Below are positions 5,706 through 14,005 of a stretch of DNA of 14,146 nt, one piece after another (positions within the stretch are counted from its first letter, which is position 1; every line of letters begins with the position of its first letter). The DNA comes from Actinomycetota bacterium (GTDB lineage: Bacteria > Actinomycetota > Actinomycetes > S36-B12 > UBA5976). The position numbers and the translations under genes were made by a program. The notes under the pieces were generated by a model that worked only from the letters and a program-made list of their open reading frames with translations, searched no databases and was not told the DNA's origin. The DNA lies in NCBI GenBank assembly GCA_947447095.1, contig CANFIL010000025.1:1-14146 (forward strand), read 5' to 3'.

Positions 5706-6482
5706 GTGGCCATCAGTCGTAGACATCCAGCAGCGCTTTTCGCTGTTCTGTTCGTCGCACTCGGAACTACCGGAGCTGCATACGCTGCAGTAAGCACCGG
5801 AACGGCTCCACAAGCGGCAGCTACCTCGTCAACTCAGGTTGATGAAGGCAAGCAACTCTTCCTCGAAGGCTGTTCATCGTGCCATGGCGTTGCGGCGCAG
5901 GGCTCCAGTGATGGACCCTCGCTCATTGGCGTAGGTGCGGCAGCAGTTGACTTCCAAGTCGGCTCAGGTCGTATGCCACTTGCCGGACCAGCCATCCAAG
6001 CAGTAGATAAGCCACCGGTTTACACCGAAGAAGAAATCGCATCGCTGGCTGCCTATGTTGCAAGCCTTGGCGCGGGTCCTGCTATCCCTAGCGACGAAAT
6101 GGTTGACACGTCGAATGCTGACCTCGTTCTTGGTGGCGAACTTTTCCGCACCAACTGCTCGCAGTGTCACAACGTTGCTGGTCGCGGTGGCGCACTTTCC
6201 AATGGTCGCTGGGCGCCAAACCTTATGGCTGCTGATCCAAAAGAGATTTACGAAGCCATGATCACTGGACCACAGAACATGCCAGTCTTCAGCGATAAGA
6301 CCATCACTCCTGAGGAAAAGAAAGACATCATCCGTTACATCGAGGAGCTTCAGAAGTCGGAAAACCCCGGTGGCGCCGACCTTGGTCGTTTTGGTCCAGT
6401 AACTGAAGGTGTCTTTATCTTCATCGTTGGTCTTGGAATTTTGATCGTCATTTCCGTATGGATCGGAGCAAAGGCACGATGA
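5706..6482 (+). CDS. qcrC: Menaquinol-cytochrome c reductase di-haem cytochrome c subunit
   Basis: 258 residues, GTG start, with only a weak purine-rich ribosome site (CGGA). The N-terminal signal/anchor helix covers about 9-28, and two class I cytochrome c domains follow: CSSCH at 56-60 with likely axial Met90 (GRMPL), and CSQCH at 151-155 with likely axial Met192 (NMPVF). A C-terminal membrane helix lies at about 234-254. The di-haem form replaces mobile cytochrome c: the first domain takes electrons from the Rieske centre and the second passes them to CuA of CtaC within the supercomplex. Haem domains face outside, so covalent haem attachment needs the Ccs system, encoded elsewhere. The stop overlaps the qcrA start (ATGA), which implies coupled translation and equal stoichiometry. 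Confidence 0.96.
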   Translation: MAISRRHPAALFAVLFVALGTTGAAYAAVSTGTAPQAAATSSTQVDEGKQLFLEGCSSCHGVAAQGSSDGPSLIGVGAAAVDFQVGSGRMPLAGPAIQAVDKPPVYTEEEIASLAAYVASLGAGPAIPSDEMVDTSNADLVLGGELFRTNCSQCHNVAGRGGALSNGRWAPNLMAADPKEIYEAMITGPQNMPVFSDKTITPEEKKDIIRYIEELQKSENPGGADLGRFGPVTEGVFIFIVGLGILIVISVWIGAKAR

Positions 6483-7516
6483 ACGAGTTGACCTCTAACG
6501 AACCTATCGGCAGCAAGGACGGCATTGACGTCGTCAGTGGCCTGCCGGTCTACCCATTGGGGCATCACGAACCACGACGTGCCGACATTGATCCTCGAGC
6601 CGCCAAGCGTGCTGAGCGTCAGGTTGCGCTCATGTTTGCGGTCTCAGCGCTTTCCATCGTTGGCGCCATCATTGCCTACATCAAGGTTCCCAACACGACG
6701 CTGATTTACGTGCCACCATTTGGTCCAGTAAATGCAAATCACTTGTCTGTGGGTCTACTTTTCGGTCTCGGCATTTTCCTCATCGGCACCGGTGCTATTC
6801 ACTGGGCTAAGAAGCTCATGCCAGATGTTGAAGTGTCCGAGGAACGCCATACCTATACCTCAAGCCCTGAAGACAAGGCGGCTTTTGGTCAGGTAATTCG
6901 CGAAGGTAAGGAAGCTTCAGGCTTTGGCGAATACAAGCTCATCCGCCGCACTCTTCTAGGCGCAATGGCACTATTCCCACTTCCATTGATCGTCTTCCTC
7001 CGCGACCTTGGCCCTATGCCAGGAACAAAGTTGCGCGAAACGATCTGGGAAAAAGACGTCGCTCTTGTTACCGACGCGACCTACCGCAAGATTCGTCCAG
7101 AGGATATCCCTGTCGGTGGCCTTGTTAACGCGGTACCTGCAAACTTGCTAGCTGTCGAAGAAGAAGAGGGAAACCTCAACCAGCGCGGCAAAGCATCCAT
7201 CATTCTTGTGCGCATCGATCCAGCAAACATCGTGTCCCAGCAAGGAGAAGGTTGGGACTACCAAGGAATCTTGGCGTACTCGAAGATCTGTACGCACGTA
7301 GGTTGCCCAATCTCGCTCTACCAACAACGGACACATCACTTGTTGTGCCCATGTCACCAATCGACATTCGACTTGTCTGACTCGGGCAATGTGGTCTTTG
7401 GACCTGCCGCACGTCGTATGCCGCAACTACCGATCACTGTTGACGCAGAGGGTTACCTCGTTGCTCAAAGTGATTTCCATGAACCAATCGGACCTAGCTT
7501 CTGGGAGCGCGGATGA
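6479..7516 (+). CDS. qcrA: Rieske iron-sulfur subunit of the bcc complex
   Basis: 345 residues, starting at the ATG overlapping the qcrC stop (ATGA). A longer frame opens 7 codons upstream at 6458 but lies inside qcrC and lacks this junction. The protein has a cytoplasmic N-terminal extension, three membrane helices (about 49-68, 89-109, 158-175) typical of actinobacterial QcrA, and a periplasm-side Rieske domain. Box 1 is CTHVGC (271-276) and box 2 is CPCHQSTF (290-297). The [2Fe-2S] ligands should be Cys271, His273, Cys290 and His293, with the disulfide Cys276-Cys292. It accepts the first electron from menaquinol at the QcrB Qo site and reduces QcrC. The last helix region does not show an obvious twin-Arg pair beyond IRR (155-157), which may be the Tat motif remnant. 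It overlaps qcrB by 4 nt. Confidence 0.96.
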   Translation: MNELTSNEPIGSKDGIDVVSGLPVYPLGHHEPRRADIDPRAAKRAERQVALMFAVSALSIVGAIIAYIKVPNTTLIYVPPFGPVNANHLSVGLLFGLGIFLIGTGAIHWAKKLMPDVEVSEERHTYTSSPEDKAAFGQVIREGKEASGFGEYKLIRRTLLGAMALFPLPLIVFLRDLGPMPGTKLRETIWEKDVALVTDATYRKIRPEDIPVGGLVNAVPANLLAVEEEEGNLNQRGKASIILVRIDPANIVSQQGEGWDYQGILAYSKICTHVGCPISLYQQRTHHLLCPCHQSTFDLSDSGNVVFGPAARRMPQLPITVDAEGYLVAQSDFHEPIGPSFWERG

Positions 7517-9159
7517 GCACCGTAACACCAACAGATACCACTGCTACCTCTGGCGGAGCCGCCAGCTGGGTAGATGATCGCTTGCACGCCTCTGGTGGGC
7601 TTAGCAAACTGCTGAAGAAAGTCTTCCCTGACCACTGGTCATTCATGCTTGGCGAAGTAGCGCTTTACAGCTTCATCATTCTGCTTCTCTCGGGCACGTA
7701 CTTGACCCTTTGGTTCAAGCCATCGATGACTGAAGTGATTTACAACGGCTCATACATGCCGCTCAAGGGAATCAAGATGTCTGAGGCTTACGCTTCCACG
7801 CTAGACATCTCTTTTGACGTACGTGCTGGTCTGTTGATGCGTCAGATCCATCACTGGGCAGCACTCTTCTTCCTTGCCGCAATGTCGGTTCACTTGATGC
7901 GCGTATTCTTCACAGGCGCATTCCGTAAGCCACGTGAAATGAACTGGGTCATCGGAACTGTGTTGTTGACACTAGGAATCCTCGAAGGTTTCGCAGGTTA
8001 CTCACTTCCGGATGACTTGTTGTCCGGAACTGGTCTGCGTATTGCTCAGGGCATCATGCAGGCAATTCCACTTGTCGGAACATACCTAGCGATGTTCCTG
8101 TTCGGTGGCGAGTTCCCAGGCAACGACTTCATCTCACGCCTGTACTCAGTTCACATTCTCTTGATCCCTGGCATTTTGCTTGCTTTGGTTACCGTCCACC
8201 TCATCATGGTGTTCTACCAAAAACACACACAGTTCCCAGGTGCCGGTCGCACCGAGAGCAACGTTGTTGGTTTCCGCCTCTACCCCATCTACATGGCTAA
8301 GGCCGGTGGCTTCTTCTTCATCGTTTTCGGAGTCACCACATTAATCTCGGCACTTGTTGCTATCAACCCAATTTGGCTTTACGGACCATACACACCATCA
8401 CAGGTAACCGCCGGCTCGCAGCCTGACTGGTACATGGGATGGCTCGATGGCGCGGTACGCATCATGCCTAACTGGGAAACGAACGTCCTTGGACACACCA
8501 TCAGCTGGAACTTGCTCGTTCCTGCGCTCGTAATCCCAGGCATCATGTTCACCTCGATGGGTCTGTACCCATGGATTGAAGCATGGGTATCGGGCGACAA
8601 GCGCGAGCACAACCTGCTCGATCGTCCACGCAACGCAGCCACGCGTACGTCACTGGGCGCAATGGCACTGAGCTTCTACATGATGCTCTGGTTCTCTGGC
8701 GACAATGACATCATCGCTACTGCTTTCCACCTGTCAATCAACCAGATCACGCTCGCACTTCGTGTCTTGATCTTCGTTGTCCCACCGGTGGTCTTCATCA
8801 TCACTAAGCGCATCTGTCTTGGCCTACAGCGCAAGGATCGTGAGACCCTACTTCACGGTTACGAGTCTGGTCAGGTTTTGCGCTTGCCTCATGGTGAATT
8901 CATCGAAATTCACAAGCCAGTCTCTCTTGAAGAGAAGGCAGTCCTCATGGGCAAGGCTGACATTGCTCCGCTTCCTGCACCACTTGCTATCGATGCAAAT
9001 GGCGTAGCCAATCCAAAGGCGAAGGCTGGTGCGATCCGCACACGTATGTCGGCATGGTTCTATGCGGACAACGTTGCAGCACCAACGGCGTTGGAATTGG
9101 CAGAAGCTGAAGAGCATGCTCTCCACGGCGCAAGCCACGGCGAGATCTCATCGCACTAA
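7513..9159 (+). CDS. qcrB: Menaquinol-cytochrome c reductase cytochrome b subunit
   Basis: 548 residues, ATG in an ATGA overlap with qcrA and GGGAG upstream. Haem b ligands are predicted as His113/His127 (IHHWAALFFLAAMSVHL) and His214/His229 (SVHILLIPG ... VTVHL). The second pair is 15 residues apart, as in b6f and Gram-positive cytochromes b, against 14 in mitochondrial bc1. The Qo-loop motif is PDWY (304-307) in place of PEWY, as usual in actinobacteria. About eight to nine membrane helices are followed by a hydrophilic C-terminal tail of over 100 residues rich in Ala and Glu, probably cytoplasmic. It carries both quinone sites (Qo and Qi) and drives the Q cycle with menaquinol. It is the last gene of ctaE-qcrCAB, ending just before a strong terminator. 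Confidence 0.97.
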   Translation: MSTVTPTDTTATSGGAASWVDDRLHASGGLSKLLKKVFPDHWSFMLGEVALYSFIILLLSGTYLTLWFKPSMTEVIYNGSYMPLKGIKMSEAYASTLDISFDVRAGLLMRQIHHWAALFFLAAMSVHLMRVFFTGAFRKPREMNWVIGTVLLTLGILEGFAGYSLPDDLLSGTGLRIAQGIMQAIPLVGTYLAMFLFGGEFPGNDFISRLYSVHILLIPGILLALVTVHLIMVFYQKHTQFPGAGRTESNVVGFRLYPIYMAKAGGFFFIVFGVTTLISALVAINPIWLYGPYTPSQVTAGSQPDWYMGWLDGAVRIMPNWETNVLGHTISWNLLVPALVIPGIMFTSMGLYPWIEAWVSGDKREHNLLDRPRNAATRTSLGAMALSFYMMLWFSGDNDIIATAFHLSINQITLALRVLIFVVPPVVFIITKRICLGLQRKDRETLLHGYESGQVLRLPHGEFIEIHKPVSLEEKAVLMGKADIAPLPAPLAIDANGVANPKAKAGAIRTRMSAWFYADNVAAPTALELAEAEEHALHGASHGEISSH

Positions 9160-9168
9160 GTTCACTAG

Positions 9169-9200
9169 TAAGAATGCCTCGCTTCGGCGGGGCTTTCTTA
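9169..9200. terminator. Hairpin terminator between convergent qcrB and gatD
   Basis: The stem GCCTCGC (9176-9182) pairs with GCGGGGC (9187-9193), with one G-T pair, around a TTCG tetraloop closed by C-G, an exceptionally stable loop. TTTCTT follows. After a single T/T mismatch the flanks TAAGAA and TTCTTA add six more pairs, so the structure can also be read from the minus strand, with a poorer U-tract. It begins about 10 nt past the qcrB stop and ends just before the gatD stop, so it may end both transcripts. Confidence 0.85.
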
Positions 9201-9205
9201 TTGCC

Positions 9206-9925
9206 CTATTTCAGTAACGTATGACGTCGTTCAGCGGCAAGCGCTTCAGCAAACTCATCATTGAACGGTGTCAGTTGGCCAACAGCACTAGCGAGTACTT
9301 CATCGGCAAGTTGAGGGTTTCGTACCAAGGCAGGCCCATGCATGTATGTGCCGAATACCCGACCGTGATGCACTCCTTCAGGAGACTTACAGTCAGCACC
9401 ATCGCGACCGTTGCCGATTCCTCGAAGCACGGTGCCAAGCGGCTGAATTCCGCTTCCAACAATTGTTAGACCCTGATGATTTTCAAAGCCTGTGAGCACC
9501 GGTTCATCAAGCTGCCCGTTGTACGTGATTACCAATTCGCCGACGCTGCGAGGATCTCGGGTATAAATCGTTTCGGCATCCACAATTCCAAGCCCGTCAA
9601 TGGGAATACCGCTGGCATTTGGCAGCCGTGAACCAATCAACTGAAACCCCGCACACACGGCAAACACTGTCGCGCCATTGTCAACAGCCGTATTCAAGCC
9701 GCCATCCTTGCTCAACATTTCCAGTGCCGCGGTTTGGGGTCCATCTTCCCCACCGCCGAGTAAATAAATGTCACCCGAACGTGGAACTGGTTCGTGTGGC
9801 GCGACTTCTATGAGATCCACCTGGATGTCACGAGCGCGGGCACGATACATCAGGACCTCTGCGTTGCCCTGATCCCCATATGTTCCCAATAGATCGTGAT
9901 AGAGACGCACAATTGTCAGACTCAT
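9206..9925 (-). CDS. gatD: Lipid II isoglutaminyl synthase, glutamine amidotransferase subunit
   Basis: 239 residues, ATG start, TAG stop. It is a class I (CobB/CobQ-like) glutaminase domain with nucleophile Cys91 in FAVCAGFQLIG and the catalytic His196 in GTYMHGP. The loop LLGGGEDGPQ (55-64) is typical of GatD. With MurT it converts the alpha-carboxyl of D-Glu in the lipid II stem peptide to an amide, supplying ammonia from glutamine. This modification affects peptidoglycan cross-linking. The start codon overlaps the murT stop (ATGA), so the two subunits are translationally coupled. It is the last gene of the minus-strand block and faces qcrB across the shared terminator. The N-terminus YHDLLGTYGDQGN matches the family, so the start is secure. 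Confidence 0.95.
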   Translation of the reverse strand: MSLTIVRLYHDLLGTYGDQGNAEVLMYRARARDIQVDLIEVAPHEPVPRSGDIYLLGGGEDGPQTAALEMLSKDGGLNTAVDNGATVFAVCAGFQLIGSRLPNASGIPIDGLGIVDAETIYTRDPRSVGELVITYNGQLDEPVLTGFENHQGLTIVGSGIQPLGTVLRGIGNGRDGADCKSPEGVHHGRVFGTYMHGPALVRNPQLADEVLASAVGQLTPFNDEFAEALAAERRHTLLK

Positions 9926-11106
9926 TGACGACCACCTGCACGTCGCAACCCGAGTTCCTGTGCTGCTAGATCTTGGAATGCGGTGTAGCTGGCGATCGCT
10001 TGAACTGGCTTGTCGCTGCTCGATACGGCTTGCGCAAAGGTGTGCGCCACTTCGACGTTGATGCCTTGGACATGCAGTCGGTATGCAGCATCGAGACGTC
10101 GCTCACCAGTGCATACGACGCGTTTACCAAGAAGCGGGCTATAGTCAACATCCCACAACCAAGAAGTGTCTAACCCATCAATGCCTCGTGCATTTACTGC
10201 CAGGATAACGTCGGTACTCGTTATTGATTCAAGTGCTACGCGCCAGCTTTCTGGATTCTTGGCAAGACGAGTCTCTACAGCGACACCACCCACGTGATAA
10301 GTCGATACCCGATCAGGTGCCTGTTCGGTGAGCTCTTGTGCTGTCTCTACTGGAACTACGCCGCCCATCAAACGAGCAGCCTCGATGGCTAAAACGGTGT
10401 TACGAGCAGGGCCTGACAGGCGGTGATCTCCTCGCACTTGTGCCAGTTGTGAACCTAATCCGCACGGACACTCATAATCTCCTGTCGCCCACGACAACAG
10501 ATCTGCGCATGCAGGACATGTTGCAGCGTCAGGATGACGACGTCCGCCGAAAGTTACGCGTAAAACATGGCCAGCATCCCCTGCTGCATACTCAAGAAAA
10601 GGATCATCTCTATCGATAACAAGCGTGACATCGTCGCGGGTGAAAGTCTTTCGCCACAGCGCTGCCACCTTACGAACTTCGCCGGTACGGTGCAGTTGAT
10701 CTCGGGACAGGTTAAGCAGGACGATGACCTTAGGCGCTAGAGCGTTGTACATCTCAGGCAGATATAACTCGTCGCACTCGAGAACCACCAAACGATGAGC
10801 TGGCTTTTCCATCAGCGCCGCCGCAATACCAGCTGACATATTTGCGCCAAACGTGCTGGTAGTCACCAATTCATCGGTGCCGTCTGCCAAGATCCTGGCC
10901 AAATTGGCAGTAGTTGTGGTCTTGCCATTAGTACCACTGACCAGAATGATGTCTCGGTCTTTAGCTAGTTCCGTTAATGCGCGTGGATACAGCGCTAACA
11001 GAGCACGACCGCGAATAGTCTCCCCACGACCTCGGCCACTAAAACGCGAAACCCAGCCAGCAAAATTGCCGGCTGAGCTTGCGATGGTCAGTCGCGGTGA
11101 CCGCAT
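9922..11106 (-). CDS. murT: Lipid II isoglutaminyl synthase, Mur ligase-like subunit
   Basis: 394 residues. It has the Mur ligase central domain with P-loop GTNGKTTTT (58-66), the downstream ECDE (110-113) and a Mur-type NLSRDQLHR region (132-140). A four-Cys zinc ribbon (Cys197, Cys200, Cys213, Cys215) is inserted in the domain, as known for MurT. The C-terminal DUF1727 domain includes DGLDTSWLWDVDYSPL (310-325); an Asp here is expected to complete the GatD triad across the interface. It activates lipid II D-Glu with ATP for amidation and lacks the canonical N-terminal UDP-MurNAc-binding domain of MurC-F. Only three bases separate it from the ctaF stop, so it probably rides on the ctaC-ctaD-ctaF transcript. 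The ribosome site ahead of its ATG is poor, which fits reinitiation after ctaF. Confidence 0.95.
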   Translation of the reverse strand: MRSPRLTIASSAGNFAGWVSRFSGRGRGETIRGRALLALYPRALTELAKDRDIILVSGTNGKTTTTANLARILADGTDELVTTSTFGANMSAGIAAALMEKPAHRLVVLECDELYLPEMYNALAPKVIVLLNLSRDQLHRTGEVRKVAALWRKTFTRDDVTLVIDRDDPFLEYAAGDAGHVLRVTFGGRRHPDAATCPACADLLSWATGDYECPCGLGSQLAQVRGDHRLSGPARNTVLAIEAARLMGGVVPVETAQELTEQAPDRVSTYHVGGVAVETRLAKNPESWRVALESITSTDVILAVNARGIDGLDTSWLWDVDYSPLLGKRVVCTGERRLDAAYRLHVQGINVEVAHTFAQAVSSSDKPVQAIASYTAFQDLAAQELGLRRAGGRQ

Positions 11107-11109
11107 TAA

Positions 11110-11505
11110 CTAACTTGCGAAATCGCCGCGGTAGTACTCGAACACAAGACCGAATACCGAGAACAACAAGGCAATGAGACCGAGTACGGCTAGCCAGTTT
11201 GCAAAGACAAAACCCATGATGAACATGAATGATGAAAAGCCCAGTGCCAGCGGCCAAATTGAATGAGGTGAAAAGAAACCGTAGTCAGTATCAGCATCTT
11301 CAATTCGGGCGTTTTCGTTGTCTTCTGGAAGATCACCGACGCGCTTTGATGTGAAGAGAGCGTAGAACGCAATCAGGAATGCCAGGCCGCCTGTCATTGC
11401 AATTGCTGTGGTACCAATCGGATCATGCGACATGAAACCGTAAACGGTTGCAATCAGAAAGTAACTGATGCATCCATAAGCAAATAGTCTGCCACCAACC
11501 TGCAT
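11110..11505 (-). CDS. ctaF: Cytochrome c oxidase subunit IV, actinobacterial type
   Basis: 131 residues with four predicted membrane helices in two pairs (about 5-25, 33-51, 80-98, 102-122). The hydrophilic link contains the typical FFSPHSIWPLALG motif at about 77-89. It is an accessory subunit of actinobacterial aa3 oxidase with no redox centre and no similarity to mitochondrial subunit IV. The ATG overlaps the ctaD stop by one base (TAATG) and is served by a near-perfect AGGAGG Shine-Dalgarno inside the ctaD end. murT follows after 3 nt. Confidence 0.92.
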   Translation of the reverse strand: MQVGGRLFAYGCISYFLIATVYGFMSHDPIGTTAIAMTGGLAFLIAFYALFTSKRVGDLPEDNENARIEDADTDYGFFSPHSIWPLALGFSSFMFIMGFVFANWLAVLGLIALLFSVFGLVFEYYRGDFAS

Positions 11506-13211
11506 TAGTGAGCACCTCCTGTAACGTTCGAAACAATTTGCGCGCGAGTGTCCACATCAAGGTTTTCAACCTCTGGATGGTGCAAGTCGAAAGCTGGACG
11601 TTCGCTGCGAATACGCGGAATTGATGTGAAGTTGTGACGTGGCGGTGGGCACGATGTTGCCCACTCCAGAGAACATCCCCAACCCCATGGATCGTCTACG
11701 CCAACCATTGGCGCGTACTTTGTGGTCTTGTAGACGTTGTAGAAGAATACGAAGCTTGAAGCGCCTAGAACGAAGGATCCGATAGTCGAGACCATGTTCA
11801 GCGAAGTGAATCCATCACTGGCCAAGTAGTCCGCGTATCGACGTGGCATACCTTCAACACCGAGCCAGTGCTGAACCAGGAATGTCGTGTGGAAACCAAA
11901 GAACACGAGCCAGAAGTGAATCTTGCCAAGTCGTTCGTCAAGCATTTTGCCGGTGAGCTTTGGCCACCAGAAGTAGAAGCCAGCAAACATCGCAAAGACT
12001 ACGGTTCCAAAGAGTACGTAGTGGAAGTGCGCTACGACGAAGTAGGAATCACTGACGTGGAAGTCAATTGGCGGAGCGGCCAACATGATGCCGGTAAGAC
12101 CACCAAAAAGGAACGTGGCCAAGAAGCCAATAGTCCAGAGCATTGGTGTCTCAAAGGACACCGAGCCGCCCCACATCGTTCCAATCCAGTTAAAGAACTT
12201 CACACCCGTAGGTACCGCAATAAGCATCGTCATGAAACTGAAGAACGGCAGGTTTACTGCACCGGTGACGTACATGTGGTGCGCCCATACTGCCACTGAC
12301 AAGCCAGCAATTGCGATCGTTGCAAATACGAGGCCCTTGTAACCAAAGATTGGCTTGCGGCTGAAGACCGGAAGGATTTCGGTTGCGATACCAAAGAATG
12401 GCAAAGCAAGAATGTAGACCTCGGGGTGACCGAAGAACCAGAATAAGTGCTGCCACAAAATCGCACCACCGTTAGCAGCGTCGTACACGTGCGCACCAAA
12501 CTTACGGTCTGCTTCGAGCATCAACATTGCAGCGGCAAGGATTGGAAATGCCATCAAAATAAGAACTGATGTCAAGAGCACGTTCCACGTAAACACTGGC
12601 ATGCGGAACATCGTCATACCTGGCGCACGCATCGTAAAGATGGTCGTAATGAAGTTCACTGCGCCAAGAATTGAAGCCATACCACCCATGGTTAGACCAA
12701 GAATCCAGAGATCCGATCCAACGTTTGGTGAGTTCACAACATTCGACAATGGGGCGTAGGCAAACCAACCGAAACTTGCCGATCCACCAGGCGTAAGGAA
12801 CCCGAACATCACTGTGAGTCCACCGAAGAAATACAACCAGTAACTGATCATGTTCAAACGAGGGAATGCAACGTCAGGCGAACCGATTTGAAGCGGCATC
12901 AATGCGTTAGCAAAACCTGCGAATAGTGAGGTTGCAAAGAGGAACAACATCAGTGTTCCGTGCATAGTGAACAGCTGGTTGTACTGCTCATTCGAGACGA
13001 ACTGCAGACCTGGTTGTGCCAGTTCTGCGCGAATGACAAGCGCCAACCCACCAGCGATGATGAAGAACGCAAACGACGTGACGAGATAGAGATTGCCGAT
13101 GACTTTATGGTCAGTACTGGTCATCCAACTAGCAAGCTTGCGACCTAGCGGTTGCTTGCGCGAAGGATGCGTCGTGATGGCTGCATCTACGGGCTTATCA
13201 GGAAGTGTCAT
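11505..13211 (-). CDS. ctaD: Cytochrome c oxidase subunit I (aa3 type)
   Basis: 568 residues, ATG start, TAA stop. Twelve-helix haem-copper oxidase core. Haem a ligands are predicted as His84 (TMHGTLMLF) and His397. CuB ligands are His262, His311 and His312, with Tyr266 of GHPEVY giving the His-Tyr cross-link. The haem a3 ligand is His395 in AHFHYVL. Glu264 (GHPEVY) marks the D-channel end and Lys338 (TGVKFF) the K-channel, so it is a type A1 proton-pumping oxidase. It reduces O2 to water. The start overlaps the ctaC stop (ATGA) with GGAG 9 nt upstream. The hydrophilic C-terminal tail of about 60 residues contains PPPRHNFTSIPRIRSERPAF, familiar from actinobacterial CtaD. Confidence 0.97.
   Translation of the reverse strand: MTLPDKPVDAAITTHPSRKQPLGRKLASWMTSTDHKVIGNLYLVTSFAFFIIAGGLALVIRAELAQPGLQFVSNEQYNQLFTMHGTLMLFLFATSLFAGFANALMPLQIGSPDVAFPRLNMISYWLYFFGGLTVMFGFLTPGGSASFGWFAYAPLSNVVNSPNVGSDLWILGLTMGGMASILGAVNFITTIFTMRAPGMTMFRMPVFTWNVLLTSVLILMAFPILAAAMLMLEADRKFGAHVYDAANGGAILWQHLFWFFGHPEVYILALPFFGIATEILPVFSRKPIFGYKGLVFATIAIAGLSVAVWAHHMYVTGAVNLPFFSFMTMLIAVPTGVKFFNWIGTMWGGSVSFETPMLWTIGFLATFLFGGLTGIMLAAPPIDFHVSDSYFVVAHFHYVLFGTVVFAMFAGFYFWWPKLTGKMLDERLGKIHFWLVFFGFHTTFLVQHWLGVEGMPRRYADYLASDGFTSLNMVSTIGSFVLGASSFVFFYNVYKTTKYAPMVGVDDPWGWGCSLEWATSCPPPRHNFTSIPRIRSERPAFDLHHPEVENLDVDTRAQIVSNVTGGAH
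11513..11520 (-). promoter_or_regulatory. Strong Shine-Dalgarno (AGGAGGTG) for ctaF
   Basis: On the minus strand AGGAGGTG lies within the last codons of ctaD, with the AGGAGG core about 9 nt before the ctaF ATG. It is the best ribosome-binding site that I noticed in the window and fixes the ctaF start. It gives ctaF its own initiation in addition to coupling by the TAATG overlap. Confidence 0.75.
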
Positions 13212-14005
13212 TGTGTCGCTCCTGCTACTTTTTGGCGACCAGTGTCGAGCAAGCCGACCTGTCCGCGTGCCTTAAGTTCTGCGATGTGCGCGTCGTATTC
13301 GGAGCGATTTACTACCTTGACGTCAAAGAGCATTCGAGAATGGTCGGCGCCACAAAGTTCAGCGCACTTTCCAACGAATGTTCCGAGCTTGTTTGGTGTG
13401 ATTTCAAAACTGTTATGACGACCCGGAACAACGTCCATTTTCATAAGGAACGCCGGAATCCAGAACGAGTGAATGACGTCTGGCGAAGTAAGGACGAACT
13501 TGACCTTTTCATCAACTGGCAGATACAGCACAGGGCGTGCCGCAGGGGTACCGACGTCGTAGGCACCCTCTTCGGTGTAGTTGAAGCCCCATGACCAGCG
13601 CCAACCTTGAACGTTTACCGTGTGGGTTTGAGTTCCCGACAGCTTGGTCAACTCTGACTGATCTTTTGCTGTGAAGTAGAACAACCCAAGAACCATCACC
13701 AAAGGAATGATTGTGTAGGCAATTTCAAGCGGCACGTTGTAGCGCGTTTGTGCCGGGAGTGGATCTCCATCGCGACGTCGATAAACAACGATCGCCCAGA
13801 TCATCAGACCCCACGTCAAAATTCCCACGAGACCAGCAGCAATCCACGAACCCTGCCACAGCGTCAAGATCGTTGGACCTTCTTTGGTGGCTGGAGATGG
13901 GAATCCAAAGCGAGTGAGTTTCGAATCATTGGAACAACCAGTCAACAAAACTGGGAGCGCCACGATGGCAATGAGCGCACCGAAACGCGCACGAGTCGAT
14001 TTCAC
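13208..14005 (-). CDS. ctaC: Cytochrome c oxidase subunit II, lipoprotein, CuA type
   Basis: 265 residues, GTG start with AGAGG about 11 nt upstream. The signal peptide ends in the lipobox LLTGC, so the mature protein should start with acylated Cys24. Two membrane helices follow (about 52-75 and 93-112), then the outside cupredoxin domain. The CuA ligands are all present: His179 (VIHSFWIP), Cys214, Glu216, Cys218, His222 and Met225 (GKCAELCGADHSRM). The aromatic stretch GWRWSWGF (134-141) is the electron entry region. Electrons come from the distal haem of QcrC. It leads ctaC-ctaD-ctaF-murT-gatD and overlaps ctaD by 4 nt. Confidence 0.97.
   Translation of the reverse strand: MKSTRARFGALIAIVALPVLLTGCSNDSKLTRFGFPSPATKEGPTILTLWQGSWIAAGLVGILTWGLMIWAIVVYRRRDGDPLPAQTRYNVPLEIAYTIIPLVMVLGLFYFTAKDQSELTKLSGTQTHTVNVQGWRWSWGFNYTEEGAYDVGTPAARPVLYLPVDEKVKFVLTSPDVIHSFWIPAFLMKMDVVPGRHNSFEITPNKLGTFVGKCAELCGADHSRMLFDVKVVNRSEYDAHIAELKARGQVGLLDTGRQKVAGATQ

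Noticed and set aside
6458..6478. Upstream ATG as the qcrA start, adding seven residues
   Set aside because: The ATG at 6479 overlaps the qcrC stop as ATGA, has AAAGG and GGAG upstream, and matches the junction style of the operon.
11868..12299. A 143-codon plus-strand open frame inside ctaD
   Set aside because: It is antisense to the conserved catalytic core of CtaD and has low-complexity charged composition with no motif.
13205..13594. A 129-codon plus-strand open frame inside ctaC
   Set aside because: It is antisense to the CuA domain of CtaC; the sense frame has every ligand residue.
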